From Corynebacterium lubricantis DSM 45231 (lineage in GTDB: Bacteria > Actinomycetota > Actinomycetes > Mycobacteriales > Mycobacteriaceae), in assembly GCF_000379425.1 (NCBI RefSeq), contig NZ_KB902185.1, positions 23,079-87,078 of the forward strand: a DNA stretch of 64,000 nt, given 5' to 3'. The position numbers were made by a program, and so were the translations under genes. This document shows, piece by piece, positions 1 to 9,431 of the stretch (position 1 is its first letter; every line of letters begins with the position of its first letter). The notes beneath the pieces are model-generated. The model saw nothing but the letters and a program-made list of their open reading frames with translations. It had not been told where the DNA came from and made no database searches.

Positions 1-1
1 G

Positions 2-862
2 CTGGTCATGCGCAAAAAGCTGCGCGAAATTGGCGCGCCCATCCCGGCCTTCTTCGGCATCGAATCGGCCGAGCAGGCGGGCGAATTTTGGGATGCCGTC
101 TCCGGCGAGGTTTGCCTGAAGGCCACGCGCGGCGGCTACGACGGACACGGCGTGTGGTTCCCGGACAGCAAGGCGGAACTACAGGAGCTCGTCGTGAAGC
201 TTCTCGACGAAGGCGTGCCTCTCATGGCCGAGCGCAAAGTAGCCTTTAGCCGCGAACTTTCGGCGATGGTCGCGCGCAACGCTTCCGGCGAGGTGCGGGC
301 GTGGCCGGTCGTGGAATCGGTGCAGAAGAACGGCATCTGCGTCGAGGCGATCGCGCCGGCGCCGGATTTGAGCGAGAATCTCGCCGATTACTGCCAGGAC
401 TTGGCTAAGCGCATCGCTTCCGAGCTGGGTGTCACCGGTGTGCTGGCGGTGGAGCTGTTTGAGCATCTCGACGAGGCGGGTCAGCCTGCCGTGAGCGTCA
501 ACGAGCTGGCTATGCGCCCGCACAACACCGGCCACTGGACGCAAGACGGCTGCGTGACCAGTCAGTTCGAGCAGCACCTGCGCGCCGTGCTGGATTGGCC
601 GCTCGGCTCGACGGACCAGAGCGCGCCGACGACCGTGATGGCAAACGTGCTGGGCGCCGACACCGACCCGGACATGCCGATGCATGAGCGCGTGCGTGCG
701 GTGATGGAGCGCTACCCGCAGGTCAAGGTGCACCTCTATGGCAAGACGTGGCGCGCCGGGCGCAAGATCGGACACGTGAACGTGACCGGTCAGGACCCGA
801 CCGAGACCTGCAATATCGCGCGCGCCGCCGCGCACTATTTGGTCACCGCGACCTGGGTGTAA
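2..862 (+). CDS. purK: N5-carboxyaminoimidazole ribonucleotide synthase, 3' part (PurK)
   Basis: PurK uses ATP and bicarbonate to turn aminoimidazole ribonucleotide into N5-CAIR in purine synthesis. The frame is already open at the window edge and only about 286 codons are present against roughly 380-400 for the family, so the N-terminal preATP-grasp part lies upstream. Visible ATP-grasp features are [10 protein letters not shown] early in the fragment, the central [19 protein letters not shown] stretch, and a following [11 protein letters not shown] helix typical of PurK. purE follows 37 bp later, the usual pairing for two consecutive pathway steps. The family call is firm; the true start is not visible. 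Confidence 0.95.
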   Translation: MVMRKKLREIGAPIPAFFGIESAEQAGEFWDAVSGEVCLKATRGGYDGHGVWFPDSKAELQELVVKLLDEGVPLMAERKVAFSRELSAMVARNASGEVRAWPVVESVQKNGICVEAIAPAPDLSENLADYCQDLAKRIASELGVTGVLAVELFEHLDEAGQPAVSVNELAMRPHNTGHWTQDGCVTSQFEQHLRAVLDWPLGSTDQSAPTTVMANVLGADTDPDMPMHERVRAVMERYPQVKVHLYGKTWRAGRKIGHVNVTGQDPTETCNIARAAAHYLVTATWV

Positions 863-899
863 TGCGCCTGGACGGGATTGGCGTGGCAGAATAAAGCCC

Positions 900-1400
900 A
901 TGCAACCGTTAGTAGGACTAATCATGGGCTCCGATTCCGACTGGGACACCGTCGAGCCGGCAGCAGAAGTACTCGCCGAGTTCGGCATCCCCTTCGAAGT
1001 GGGTGTGCTCAGCGCGCACCGCACCCCTGAGCGGATGCTGTCGTACGCTAAGGGCGCGCGCGACAAGGGCCTGAAGGTCATCATCGCGTGTGCCGGAGGG
1101 GCTGCACACTTGCCGGGCATGGTTGCGGCGGCGACTCCGCTGCCAGTGATTGGCATCCCGCGCGCGCTCAAGGACCTCGACGGCATGGATTCGCTGCTGT
1201 CCATCGTGCAGATGCCCGCCGGTGTGCCTGTGGCAACCGTGTCTATCGGCGGCGCAAAGAACGCTGGTTTGCTGGCGGCCCGCATGCTCGGCACTGGCGA
1301 TGACCGCATCATGCAGCGCATGGCCGACTACCAGGCCAACCTCGCAGCCGAAGTGGAAAAGAAGGACGAAGCGCTCAAGCAGCGCCTCATGGGTGAATAA
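900..1400 (+). CDS. purE: N5-carboxyaminoimidazole ribonucleotide mutase (PurE, class I)
   Basis: PurE moves the carboxyl group of N5-CAIR to make CAIR, the step after PurK. The 166-residue length is normal for class I PurE. The N-terminal MGSDSDW phosphate-binding motif, [11 protein letters not shown], and [12 protein letters not shown] with PLPVIGIP are all present. There is no clear Shine-Dalgarno sequence. A CAGAAT hexamer at 887-892 lies 7 nt before the ATG, so the gene may also have its own leaderless promoter, although co-transcription with purK is likely. The next gene starts 3 bp after the stop. Confidence 0.97.
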   Translation: MQPLVGLIMGSDSDWDTVEPAAEVLAEFGIPFEVGVLSAHRTPERMLSYAKGARDKGLKVIIACAGGAAHLPGMVAAATPLPVIGIPRALKDLDGMDSLLSIVQMPAGVPVATVSIGGAKNAGLLAARMLGTGDDRIMQRMADYQANLAAEVEKKDEALKQRLMGE

Positions 1401-1403
1401 CCT

Positions 1404-1877
1404 GTGGATCCCATCGTGGTGCTGGGCGCGAAAACCAGAGACGGGCTGCCAGTGCGAATTCTGGTGGAACGTCTCAAAGTAGCGCGACGCCTCTATATAC
1501 AGACGGGTCCGCGCCCCATCATTGTTTCGGGCAAAGATGAGGCCGGGGTGATGGCGGAGTGGTTGGTCCGCAATGGCATCCCGCGCGAGGACATTGTCGA
1601 GGAAAACGCGGCGACCTCCACGAACGAGAACTTGGAGAACTCGCGCGCACTCGCGCCTGACGCCGAGCATCTCGACGTGGTCACGAACAACTTCCACGCC
1701 GCGCGCACAAAAGTGTGGGCCTGGCACCTGGGAATTCCCATCTCGGTGACCAAGGCCCCCACTCCGTGCAGCGACAAGCCCGCCAACTACTTGCGCGAGC
1801 TCGGAGCGCTACCGCACTCGATCGCGCGCGTGATTTGGCGCAAGCTCAGGCACGCGATGAAAAGCGGCAGGGATTAA
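1404..1877 (+). CDS. YdcF/SanA-like DUF218 domain protein
   Basis: This 157-residue protein matches the DUF218 (YdcF/SanA) family: VVLGAKTRDG at the N-terminus, RPIIVSGKDEAG in the middle, and the conserved GIPREDIVEENAATST segment followed by the ENSR and VTNNFH stretches. Family members are linked to envelope integrity or nucleotide-cofactor binding, but no reaction is established for this type. It has no signal peptide or membrane segment, unlike SanA. It starts with GTG 3 bp after purE, so it is probably translated with it. Its stop overlaps the convergent SDR gene by 4 bp. Confidence 0.82.
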   Translation: MDPIVVLGAKTRDGLPVRILVERLKVARRLYIQTGPRPIIVSGKDEAGVMAEWLVRNGIPREDIVEENAATSTNENLENSRALAPDAEHLDVVTNNFHAARTKVWAWHLGIPISVTKAPTPCSDKPANYLRELGALPHSIARVIWRKLRHAMKSGRD

Positions 1878-2671
1878 TACATTGCGTGCTGGCCACCGTC
1901 GATAGGAATGACGGTGCCGTTAATGAACTTGGCATCGTCGGAAAGCAGGAAAGCGACGAGTGCGCCGACCTCTTCCGGACGTCCAAAGCGCTGCGTTGGG
2001 TTGACAGAAACGAACTGTTTGCCCGCTTCTTCCCAATTGTCGCCACCCATTTGTTTCAGGGAGTTTTCCACCATCGCAGTCATGATCGCACCTGGTGCAA
2101 TCGCGTTGATGGAAATGTTCTGCGTTCCGTACTCACGAGCGGAGTTTCGGGTGAGTCCGATGACACCGTGCTTCGATGCAGCATAACCGGACTGGTTGCC
2201 CACGCCTCGAATGCCACCGACGGAAGCAGCATTAACAATCTGGCCGCCACCTTGCTTGACCATTTGCTTGAGAACTTCAGCCATACCGAAGAAAACGCCG
2301 TTGAGGTTCACGCCGAGGACGCGAGCGAATTCATCGGACCCAAACTCATGGGTCAGGTTTTGGGTCCCCTCGATGCCTGCGTTGTTGAAAAATCCGTCAA
2401 TGCGTCCGAAAACTTCGACTGCCTTAGCAACGTAGGCTTTTACTTCGTCCTCGTGTGCGACGTTGGCTGTTAATACCTCGACCTTAACGCCTGGGTTTTC
2501 TTCCTCAAGCTGAGACTTGGCTTGCTGGAGAGCGTCCTCGTTGAGGTCGACCAAAAAGAGGTTAGCGCCTTCTTGGGCAACACGTTCTGCGGTTGCCAGT
2601 CCGAGGCCGGACGCACCTCCCGTGATGACTACTGACTTGTTTGCGAATCGTTTGGTGAGGTCAATTGACAT
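1874..2671 (-). CDS. SDR family NAD(P)-dependent oxidoreductase
   Basis: This is a 265-residue classical short-chain dehydrogenase/reductase. The cofactor-binding TGGASGLGLA motif lies near residues 17-26, an acidic residue after the second strand (VDLNED) suggests NAD(H) preference, NNAG lies near residue 97, and the catalytic YAASK lies near residue 163. The C-terminal GTVIPIDGG motif is also typical. The substrate cannot be read from the sequence; FabG-like or sugar/alcohol dehydrogenase roles are both possible. It stands alone on the minus strand. Confidence 0.88.
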   Translation of the reverse strand: MSIDLTKRFANKSVVITGGASGLGLATAERVAQEGANLFLVDLNEDALQQAKSQLEEENPGVKVEVLTANVAHEDEVKAYVAKAVEVFGRIDGFFNNAGIEGTQNLTHEFGSDEFARVLGVNLNGVFFGMAEVLKQMVKQGGGQIVNAASVGGIRGVGNQSGYAASKHGVIGLTRNSAREYGTQNISINAIAPGAIMTAMVENSLKQMGGDNWEEAGKQFVSVNPTQRFGRPEEVGALVAFLLSDDAKFINGTVIPIDGGQHAMY

Positions 2672-2823
2672 TGTTTTCCTTCATTTTCAAGTGTTTGCAG
2701 TACAAAACCCATCGTACGGATTCAATTGATTGCCATTGGCGAAAGTAACGAACCTCCCACTCAACCGGATGTATTAAACAGACACCATTTTCCCAACCTT
2801 TACTCAGATTCGGAGTTGCGCGC

Positions 2824-3705
2824 ATGAAATCCCGGAGCCTCCTCTCAGCGGCCGTTTCGGCGGTACTTCTCACGGGCATTGCGGTAACACCTGCTAACGC
2901 GTTCGAAGTGACCCCAGTTTCCTACGGTGGCTGCCACCTCCAGGCAACCCACGGCGATGCGCAGCTGCAATACGAATACGAGCAGATCTACAGAAATACC
3001 TTCGTTGATCTGGCAAAACAGCGGGTCCCTGCTGCAGCCGCCGACATTGAAGTATTGGCAGCCCACGGCCGCGCCACCGTCGCACAGCGGGGTAATGTCG
3101 CAGAACCCGATCACATCTATCAGCTCATTGAAAAGGTCAACGGGCTGTCGAATGCTGCAGGATACGGCGAATGGCTCGGTCTCGATATCCTTACCGCTGT
3201 GCGCGGCGAGTATGAAAATAGCTACCGCAACCTACAGGGAGTGACTAAACAGTACGGTCAGGCCCAAGCCCGCGCCCACGCTAACGAGACGGCGCAGGGC
3301 TACCACGAGCTTTTCCACCCAAAGCGCATTAACAAGTCGGGGCAGACGGACGCATGGTACGCCCTCGAAGCGGATGCCTTTGCTGCAGCCGAATCGACTA
3401 ACGCGAGGTTCAACGCCTCGCTGCACGAAGCTTTCCAGGCATGCGCGAATGGCACCGCGCTTTACGACGACTCCGAGGACCTCCCACGAGAAGATATGTG
3501 GGTCAGCCCCGACGAAGTCGATGATATTAATTACGGCTTTGACAACGCGTCGTCGGCAATCGCGAATGGCGATCCCGCCCGCGCCCTGCACTTTGTCGGT
3601 CAGGGCATCCAGGGCGTGATCGCGCAATTCCAATCGCTACTCTTGCTGCCATTCCTTCCGTTCATTAACGCTTTCTTAAGTACCGGAAGCGGGAGCTCGT
3701 CGTAA
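2824..3705 (+). CDS. Secreted protein of unknown function
   Basis: I do not recognise this 293-residue protein. Residues 1-26 form a clear Sec signal peptide with a likely AxA cleavage after ANA. The mature part is predicted to be largely helical and has two cysteines, in GGCHL and QACANG, that could form a disulfide. The C-terminus ends in a hydrophobic stretch (LLLLPFLPFINAF) followed by a Ser/Gly tail, which could be a membrane-associating helix. A GGAG sits about 9 nt before the ATG. It faces the next gene with only 6 bp between stops. Confidence 0.75.
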   Translation: MKSRSLLSAAVSAVLLTGIAVTPANAFEVTPVSYGGCHLQATHGDAQLQYEYEQIYRNTFVDLAKQRVPAAAADIEVLAAHGRATVAQRGNVAEPDHIYQLIEKVNGLSNAAGYGEWLGLDILTAVRGEYENSYRNLQGVTKQYGQAQARAHANETAQGYHELFHPKRINKSGQTDAWYALEADAFAAAESTNARFNASLHEAFQACANGTALYDDSEDLPREDMWVSPDEVDDINYGFDNASSAIANGDPARALHFVGQGIQGVIAQFQSLLLLPFLPFINAFLSTGSGSSS

Positions 3706-3711
3706 AGCGAA

Positions 3712-4023
3712 CTATGCCTTCAGCAGCGCGGTGACTGCATCGTCGAGCGTGGAAAGCTGATCGTTCATCATTTTGAAGCCCTCGCAGCCGTCGGCCGGGG
3801 TGACGAAATCCTCCGCGGAGGCGCGCAGTCGCGCTTGGGCACCGCGGGCGGAATCGGTGTCGTCGGCCTTGAGCGCCGATGAAAGCTCGTTAAAGTCGGT
3901 CTTGACCTGCGCTAAGTTCGAATGGTTTTCGCCGTGCACCTTAACTACGGTGTTCACAATCTTCTCGGTCTGAGGCAGCGTATCGACGATTGCCTGATGC
4001 AGAGCCTGGGTATTCGCGGTCAT
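3712..4023 (-). CDS. Small helical protein of unknown function
   Basis: This 103-residue protein has no signal peptide or membrane segment and only one cysteine, in DGCEGF. The pattern of heptad-like hydrophobics (IVNTVVKVHG, LSSALKAD, LSTLDDAVTALL) suggests a small helical bundle. An AAAGGA Shine-Dalgarno precedes the ATG on the minus strand, which supports it being translated. I do not recognise a family. Confidence 0.7.
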   Translation of the reverse strand: MTANTQALHQAIVDTLPQTEKIVNTVVKVHGENHSNLAQVKTDFNELSSALKADDTDSARGAQARLRASAEDFVTPADGCEGFKMMNDQLSTLDDAVTALLKA

Positions 4024-4101
4024 GGGAGTGTCCTTTCAGGAAGTAATTTTCTTTACATCCCTGAATCTACGAGCCCGGACCGTCAGGTTCCTTGAGCTAG
4101 A

Positions 4102-4758
4102 TCAAAGATCGCCCAATTGGTGCGTGACCTTCTCCATCTGCGCGATCTCGGCGAGCCGGTCGGTGGACGCCATTCCGGTGACCACCACCACGGAGCCGTC
4201 GGCGGCGAGGACGGACATGATGCGGCGGTCGAACTCCTCCTTGTTGGACCAGCCGTTGATGAGGTAGCGCTCGTCGGTCACGTCGGGCTGGGCGAAGTCG
4301 GCGAGAGCGGGGGCCTGGCCGTAAAACTGGTCGCCATAAAAACGCGCGGTGGGGGAGAAGTCGACCGCACCAAGTGGCAGCTCGCCGCCGGATTCCTCGA
4401 TGCCGCGACCGAAGGGATCATCGGAGACAACAACCACGTCGTCGGTCGTGGACCAGTCGTGGAAATTCTCGACGGTGGTGAAGACGATCTCGGCGTCGTC
4501 GCCAGTAAAAAGCGGCGTGCCGCCCGCGTTGTAAATACCGAGCGGAATCACGGCCGACTGCCATGAGATCGGCAGATCGATCCGGATCTGCGTGTCGTCG
4601 TCGGCGTCAAACTCCTGCAGCAACATATTGCCGATCTTGTTGGCCCAATTGTCCAGGGTGGTCGCGGAAAATTCCATGCGGGCGCCGGTTGTCTCGTTAT
4701 AAACAGTCAGGCGGGGCGAGGCGGGATCGGTGCGAAGAAGTGGTTGCAGCAAGCTCAT
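4102..4758 (-). CDS. TIGR03089 family protein
   Basis: This 218-residue protein resembles TIGR03089, an actinobacterial family that looks like a truncated AMP-dependent synthetase/acyl-CoA ligase N-terminus (MEFSATTLDNWANKIGNML near residue 25). Function is unknown. I chose the ATG at 4758, giving MSLLQPLL, because TACGAT at 4766-4771 sits exactly 7 nt upstream, as in leaderless genes; an upstream ATG at 4785 would add nine residues. In related genomes this family is often near the LCP and wbbL genes, which are also found a few kb away here. Confidence 0.78.
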   Translation of the reverse strand: MSLLQPLLRTDPASPRLTVYNETTGARMEFSATTLDNWANKIGNMLLQEFDADDDTQIRIDLPISWQSAVIPLGIYNAGGTPLFTGDDAEIVFTTVENFHDWSTTDDVVVVSDDPFGRGIEESGGELPLGAVDFSPTARFYGDQFYGQAPALADFAQPDVTDERYLINGWSNKEEFDRRIMSVLAADGSVVVVTGMASTDRLAEIAQMEKVTHQLGDL

Positions 4759-4919
4759 GCGAACCATCGTAGGCAAAAACCGCATGCGATGATTCAGCCA
4801 AAGAAAACACCAACCGGGGGTAATCGCATTATGTAAAAGTGATCGGTTCGAGCTTGTGTCCGTGGCGGCGTCGTTAGTGTAGTCCGAATCGGAACCCGAC
4901 CGAATTAAGGATGTTTGCC

Positions 4920-6503
4920 ATGGCCGATGAAAGTTCCACGACCCAGACTCAACCCCAGACTCAAGAGCGCTCGCTGACGGACACGATCCTTGGCGGGGTG
5001 GAATGGCTGGGAAACAAACTCCCCGAGCCGTTCGCCCTGTTTCTGGGCCTGTTTCTGATCACTGGTGTGCTCTCCACGATCATGGCGCTGATGGAGATTT
5101 CGGTCGAGGTCCCGGGATCAGGGGAGACGCTGGAAATCAAGGGTCTGTTCACCGGCGAGGGCATGGTGTGGCTGACCACCAACTTGGGCGAGAACTATAT
5201 CGGATTCCCGCCACTTGTCACCGTGCTGCCCATCCTGCTCGCGGTCGGCGTGGCGGAGAAAACCGGCATGCTGGCGGCGATGATCCGGAAGCTCTTCGGC
5301 TCGGCGAAGCGCTGGATCCTGCCATATGCGGTGGGCCTCGTCGGTGTGACGGCCTCGGTGATGGCGGATGCAGCGTGGGTCGTGGTTCCGCCGCTGGCGG
5401 CAATGGTGTTCAAGGCGGCTGGTCGTCACCCAGTGGCTGGCCTGATCGGTGGCTTCGCCTCAGTCGGTGCGGGGTATTCCACGGCGCTCGTCCCCACCAG
5501 CCTCGATGCCCTGTTCGCGGGCATCACCAATGCGGTAATGGAAACACTGCCTGGCATCGAAACCACGGAAGTCAACCCGCTGTCCAACTACTACTTCAAC
5601 GTCGTCTCGGCGATCGTGCTCGGCTTGCTCGCGGGCTACATCACCGACCGCGTCGTCGAACCGCGCTTGTGGAAACAAGACGTGCCAACCGAGCGGACCG
5701 ACGATGATTCCGCCGAAGAAATCTCGCCGGTGCTCACCGCGCAGGAATCCAAAGGCCTGAAGGCCTCGCTCTTCGCGCTGGTGATCCTGACGATCCTGGT
5801 GCTCGTCGCCGTGCTTCCGTCCGGGTCTCCATGGCGTAACGACGAGGGCGGGTTCCTTCCCGCCTCGCCACTGCTTGACGGCATCGTCTTCCTCGTCTTC
5901 GCCTACTTCATGGTCGCCGGTCTGGTCTACGGCATCTACGTTGGCGCAATTAAAAACACGCGCGACGTGGTGGACATGATGGCGCAGTCGCTGATCGACA
6001 TGATCGAATTCCTCGTGCTCGCCTTCATCCTCGGCCAGTTCGTGGCGCTGTTTTCCTGGACCGGTATCGGCACCTGGACCGCGGTCCAGGGTGCTGCCGG
6101 GCTGGAAGCAATTGGACTGACCGGATTCCCCGCGATCCTGGCGTTTATCATCCTGGCATCGTGTCTCAACCTGCTGATCATCTCGGGCTCCGGTATGTGG
6201 ACACTGATGGCGGCGGTGTTCGTCCCCATGTTCGCGCTGCTCGGTTACGAACCTGCCTTTATTCAGGCCGCGTTCCGCGTCGGCGACTCGGCGACGCAGG
6301 TCATCACGCCACTGAATCCGTTTATGATCGTGATGTTGGGAATGCTCAAGCGCTACGAACCACAAGCGGGTTTGGGTACCTTGATCTCGCGCATGTTGCC
6401 GTACGTGGTGCCATTTTGGGTCTCGTGGGTCCTTGTTCTGGCAGTCTGGTACTACGTCGACTTGCCACTGGGTCCCGGTGTGGGCGTGTTCTTGGACAGC
6501 TAG
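4920..6503 (+). CDS. AbgT family transporter
   Basis: This is a multi-spanning inner-membrane protein of about 527 residues with many hydrophobic segments, matching the AbgT family. E. coli AbgT takes up p-aminobenzoyl-glutamate; other members (MtrF, YdaH) have been described as sulfonamide exporters. Visible family features are GGVEWLGNKLPEP near the N-terminus, GYSTALVPTSLDALFAG, and the C-terminal RVGDSATQVITPLNPFM. The ATG at 4920 is preferred over 4911 because AAGGA at about 4905-4909 is properly spaced for it. The M20 gene 23 bp downstream probably hydrolyses what this protein imports. Confidence 0.93.
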   Translation: MADESSTTQTQPQTQERSLTDTILGGVEWLGNKLPEPFALFLGLFLITGVLSTIMALMEISVEVPGSGETLEIKGLFTGEGMVWLTTNLGENYIGFPPLVTVLPILLAVGVAEKTGMLAAMIRKLFGSAKRWILPYAVGLVGVTASVMADAAWVVVPPLAAMVFKAAGRHPVAGLIGGFASVGAGYSTALVPTSLDALFAGITNAVMETLPGIETTEVNPLSNYYFNVVSAIVLGLLAGYITDRVVEPRLWKQDVPTERTDDDSAEEISPVLTAQESKGLKASLFALVILTILVLVAVLPSGSPWRNDEGGFLPASPLLDGIVFLVFAYFMVAGLVYGIYVGAIKNTRDVVDMMAQSLIDMIEFLVLAFILGQFVALFSWTGIGTWTAVQGAAGLEAIGLTGFPAILAFIILASCLNLLIISGSGMWTLMAAVFVPMFALLGYEPAFIQAAFRVGDSATQVITPLNPFMIVMLGMLKRYEPQAGLGTLISRMLPYVVPFWVSWVLVLAVWYYVDLPLGPGVGVFLDS

Positions 6504-6526
6504 CACCCGAATAATAAGGAGCGAAA

Positions 6527-7843
6527 GTGAATCCTTCTGATGCGTATCTCGCGCACATGGATGCGATTGTGCGCGAGAAAGTCCGCAGCATCGAATCGGC
6601 CCGCGCCCCGGAACAGGAGCACTACCTGGGTCAGGCAGAGCTCTGGCAGCGCGTTGCCGACCACGTCGAGCGCTACCGCGACGAGCTGAGTTTCATTGTG
6701 CGCGACCTGCACGCCAACCCCGAGCTCGCCTTCGAGGAGACTCGCTCGGCCGAGGTGCTCGCGACGACACTGGAGCGGCAGGGGTTCGTCGTGAAGCGAG
6801 GTGCCCATAGCCTGCCCACGGCCCTGCGCGCGGAGTGGCAGAGCGTGGACTTCGATCCGCGCCGTCACCGCACCATCGCGGTGCTCGCCGAATACGACGC
6901 GCTGCCCGGCATCGGCCATGCGTGCGGACACAACATTATCGCGGCCGCGGGTGTCGGCGGGTTCCTGGGAGCGGCGGGCATCGGCTCCGGCAAGATTGTG
7001 TTCCTAGGAACGCCGGCCGAGGAGGGTCACACGGGCAAGGAATACATGATCCGCGCGGGCATGCTTGACGACATCGACGCGGCGGTGATGGTCCACCCCT
7101 TCAACTACGACCTCTCGGCGCACACCTGGATCGGGCGGCGCACCCTCAAGGTCGTGTTCAAGGGAATCGCGGCGCACGCGTCGATGCAGCCGTATATGGG
7201 TCGCAATGCGCTCGATGCCGCAAACCTCGTCTACCAGGGCATTGGCCTACTGCGGCAGCAGATGCCGCCGTCGGATCGCATCCACGCAGTCATCGACGAG
7301 GGCGGCCACCGCGCCTCGATTATCCCCGAGCGCGCCGAGATGAGCATCTACGTCCGCTCGCTGTACGTGGACACGCTGATGGACTTAAGCACGCGTATCG
7401 ACGATATCCTCACCGGCGCAGCCCTCATGGCCGGAGTCGAGGTGGAGCGTTCCTGGGATACACATCCGATGTCGCTACCCGTGCGAAACAACACCACCTT
7501 GGCCGATCGGTGGGCGCAGACGCAGGCAGCCCGGGGCAGGGAAGTGCTGCCCTTTGGAGTGCTGCCGGACTCCCAGGCCGCCTCCACTGATTTCGGCAAC
7601 GTCTCCCAACTCGTGCCCGGTATTCACCCGACGATCAAGGTCGCCCCGCCCGGCGTCGCCCTGCATACGAAGGAGTTCGCCGACTACGCCGCGACCGATG
7701 CGGCGGTTACTGCCGCGATCGACGCGGCGGTGGGTTTGGGGCAGGTGATCGTCGATACGCTTTGCGACGACCACCTCATGAACAAGGCCCGCTCCGAGTT
7801 CGAGAACGCGGGCGGGCCAATTCGGGCGACTGATCTTAGGTGA
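6527..7843 (+). CDS. M20 family amidohydrolase (AbgA/AbgB-like)
   Basis: This 438-residue M20 peptidase has the metal-site motifs AEYDALPGIGHACGHN near residue 123 and TPAEEGHTG near residue 163, and later HPTIKVAPPGVALHT. It starts with GTG after an AAGGAG-type Shine-Dalgarno. Coupling to an AbgT transporter is the known pairing for p-aminobenzoyl-glutamate use, where AbgA and AbgB form the hydrolase. Only one M20 gene is here, so it may be a homodimer or act on a different amide. Its 3' end overlaps the opposing permease gene by 8 bp. Confidence 0.92.
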   Translation: MNPSDAYLAHMDAIVREKVRSIESARAPEQEHYLGQAELWQRVADHVERYRDELSFIVRDLHANPELAFEETRSAEVLATTLERQGFVVKRGAHSLPTALRAEWQSVDFDPRRHRTIAVLAEYDALPGIGHACGHNIIAAAGVGGFLGAAGIGSGKIVFLGTPAEEGHTGKEYMIRAGMLDDIDAAVMVHPFNYDLSAHTWIGRRTLKVVFKGIAAHASMQPYMGRNALDAANLVYQGIGLLRQQMPPSDRIHAVIDEGGHRASIIPERAEMSIYVRSLYVDTLMDLSTRIDDILTGAALMAGVEVERSWDTHPMSLPVRNNTTLADRWAQTQAARGREVLPFGVLPDSQAASTDFGNVSQLVPGIHPTIKVAPPGVALHTKEFADYAATDAAVTAAIDAAVGLGQVIVDTLCDDHLMNKARSEFENAGGPIRATDLR

Positions 7844-9191
7844 AAATCAGGCTCAGACCAACGAGGACGGCCACACCGATGAGCGCGACGACGATGGAGA
7901 CAACGGCAACATCCTTGTAACCCTGGCGGTGGGTGAGACCACAGACCAGCAGGAGGGTGACCACGGCGCCGTTGTGTGGGAGGGCATCGGCGAAGACAGA
8001 CGCCATCGCGACGACGCGGTGCATGAGCTCGGCGCTGATTCCCTGGTCGACAGCCATGGTGGCCAGCTGGTCGCCGAAGGCCTGCAGCGTAATGGACATA
8101 CCGCCAGAAGCAGAACCTGTAATACCAGCGATGACGGCGGTGGCTACGGCGCCGACGATCAGCGGGTTGTTACTGATGTTGAACAGGGAATCCTGGAAGG
8201 CAGCGAAGACGGCGAGGGATGCGACGACCGCACCGAAGCCAACCTCGGAACCGGTGGTGAATACGGGCAGCACGGACTTACGTGCGCCTTCGCTGATCGC
8301 CTCGACGAACTTGCGGGCGGAGCCAGGCTTGAGGGCGAACACCATCAGACACGCGATGACCAGCGCAATGGTCACAGACCAGACACCGATGACGGAGGTG
8401 ATGTCGGTACTGCCGAACTTTTCCTCGGCAAGGTAGGAGGTATCCAGGCGTGGGCCGATGACGTAGGTGTACAAAGCGTTGATGGCCACCATGACGACGA
8501 TCGGGAGCAGGCCGATAGCGTCCTTCCACTGCACACCCTTGGTTTCAGCGATAACCTCGGTGTCACCGTGGCGGGCAGCTGCGCCGCCGAGCTCGGCGAA
8601 GCCCAAGCCGCGGCCCGCCAGACTGGACTGGCGGTAGCGCAGCCAGCCGTAGCCGAGCGCGAAAGTCACGGCACAGGCAATCAAACTGAGCACGGGGGCT
8701 GCGAAGGTGGTCGTGCCGAAGTACGGAGTGGGGATTGCGTTGTGCACCTGCGGGGTACCCGGCAGTCCGGCCATGGCGTAGGTGAAGGAACCCAGCACGC
8801 TGGTCGCGGGCAGCAGGCGCAGGGAGACATCGCTTTGGCGGAACATCTCGCGTGCGATTGGCACGATGGTGAACGCGATGACCCACACGCTGACGCCGCC
8901 GTAGGTCAAAAGCGAGGTGATCACGACGGTGACCAGGATCGCCTGGTTCTTGCCGAAGACCGATGCGATGAAGCGCGCGATGTTTTCGGCGAATCCGCTG
9001 ACCACCATCAGCTGGCCGAAGATGGCGCCGGTGAGGAAGAGCGGGAAGTAGCTGACCATGAGTGGGGCGCCGGAGAAGATCACGGCGACGAGTGCTGCGA
9101 TCGGAGCGGCGACAACCACGGAGTGGCCGCGGTACGCCAAAGTGATCAGCAGGGAGAGGGCAAGGATGATTCCTAGGAAGGCGATGATCAT
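7836..9191 (-). CDS. GntP family permease
   Basis: This 451-residue protein has about 12-14 hydrophobic segments and matches the gluconate:H+ symporter (GntP) superfamily, for example LPGTPQVHNAIPT and, near the C-terminus, MASVFADALPHNGAVVTLL. Substrates in the family include gluconate, other hydroxy acids and small organic acids. No sugar-acid kinase or dehydrogenase lies beside it, so the substrate cannot be assigned. An 18-bp operator-like palindrome lies 72-89 bp upstream of its start. Confidence 0.9.
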   Translation of the reverse strand: MIIAFLGIILALSLLITLAYRGHSVVVAAPIAALVAVIFSGAPLMVSYFPLFLTGAIFGQLMVVSGFAENIARFIASVFGKNQAILVTVVITSLLTYGGVSVWVIAFTIVPIAREMFRQSDVSLRLLPATSVLGSFTYAMAGLPGTPQVHNAIPTPYFGTTTFAAPVLSLIACAVTFALGYGWLRYRQSSLAGRGLGFAELGGAAARHGDTEVIAETKGVQWKDAIGLLPIVVMVAINALYTYVIGPRLDTSYLAEEKFGSTDITSVIGVWSVTIALVIACLMVFALKPGSARKFVEAISEGARKSVLPVFTTGSEVGFGAVVASLAVFAAFQDSLFNISNNPLIVGAVATAVIAGITGSASGGMSITLQAFGDQLATMAVDQGISAELMHRVVAMASVFADALPHNGAVVTLLLVCGLTHRQGYKDVAVVSIVVALIGVAVLVGLSLIFT

Positions 9192-9262
9192 GGGCGCACC
9201 CCTTCAGCCTGAGTGGATTGTGATGAGTTGGACAACGGTTGTCTCCTTTACCGATATGAGCC

Positions 9263-9280
9263 ACAGTGATGGATCACTGT
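9263..9280. promoter_or_regulatory. 18-bp operator-like palindrome upstream of the GntP-type permease
   Basis: ACAGTGAT and ATCACTGT are exact inverted arms around a central GG. The site lies 72 bp upstream of the permease start and about 150 bp upstream of the divergent gene at 9432. The half-site spacing (GTGA-N4-TCAC) is two bases shorter than a GlxR/CRP site, so a GntR- or other HTH-type dimer is more likely. No regulator gene lies nearby. Confidence 0.45.
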
Positions 9281-9431
9281 TATGGACATCACAGCTTTTG
9301 CTAAAAGACACAATCCCAGACGCCGACCTATTGCATCCAATACTTGTTTGAACCCGTGCTAATAAGAAAACTGCATAATTAAAGGCAAGGGAGGATGCAG
9401 CCCGCCTCCTGTCGCAGGCATAATGGAGTGT

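Noticed and set aside
7929..9176. Open frame of 415 codons antisense to the GntP-type permease
   Set aside because: The product is rich in Gly, Asp and His without structure, typical of reverse reading of a membrane protein gene.
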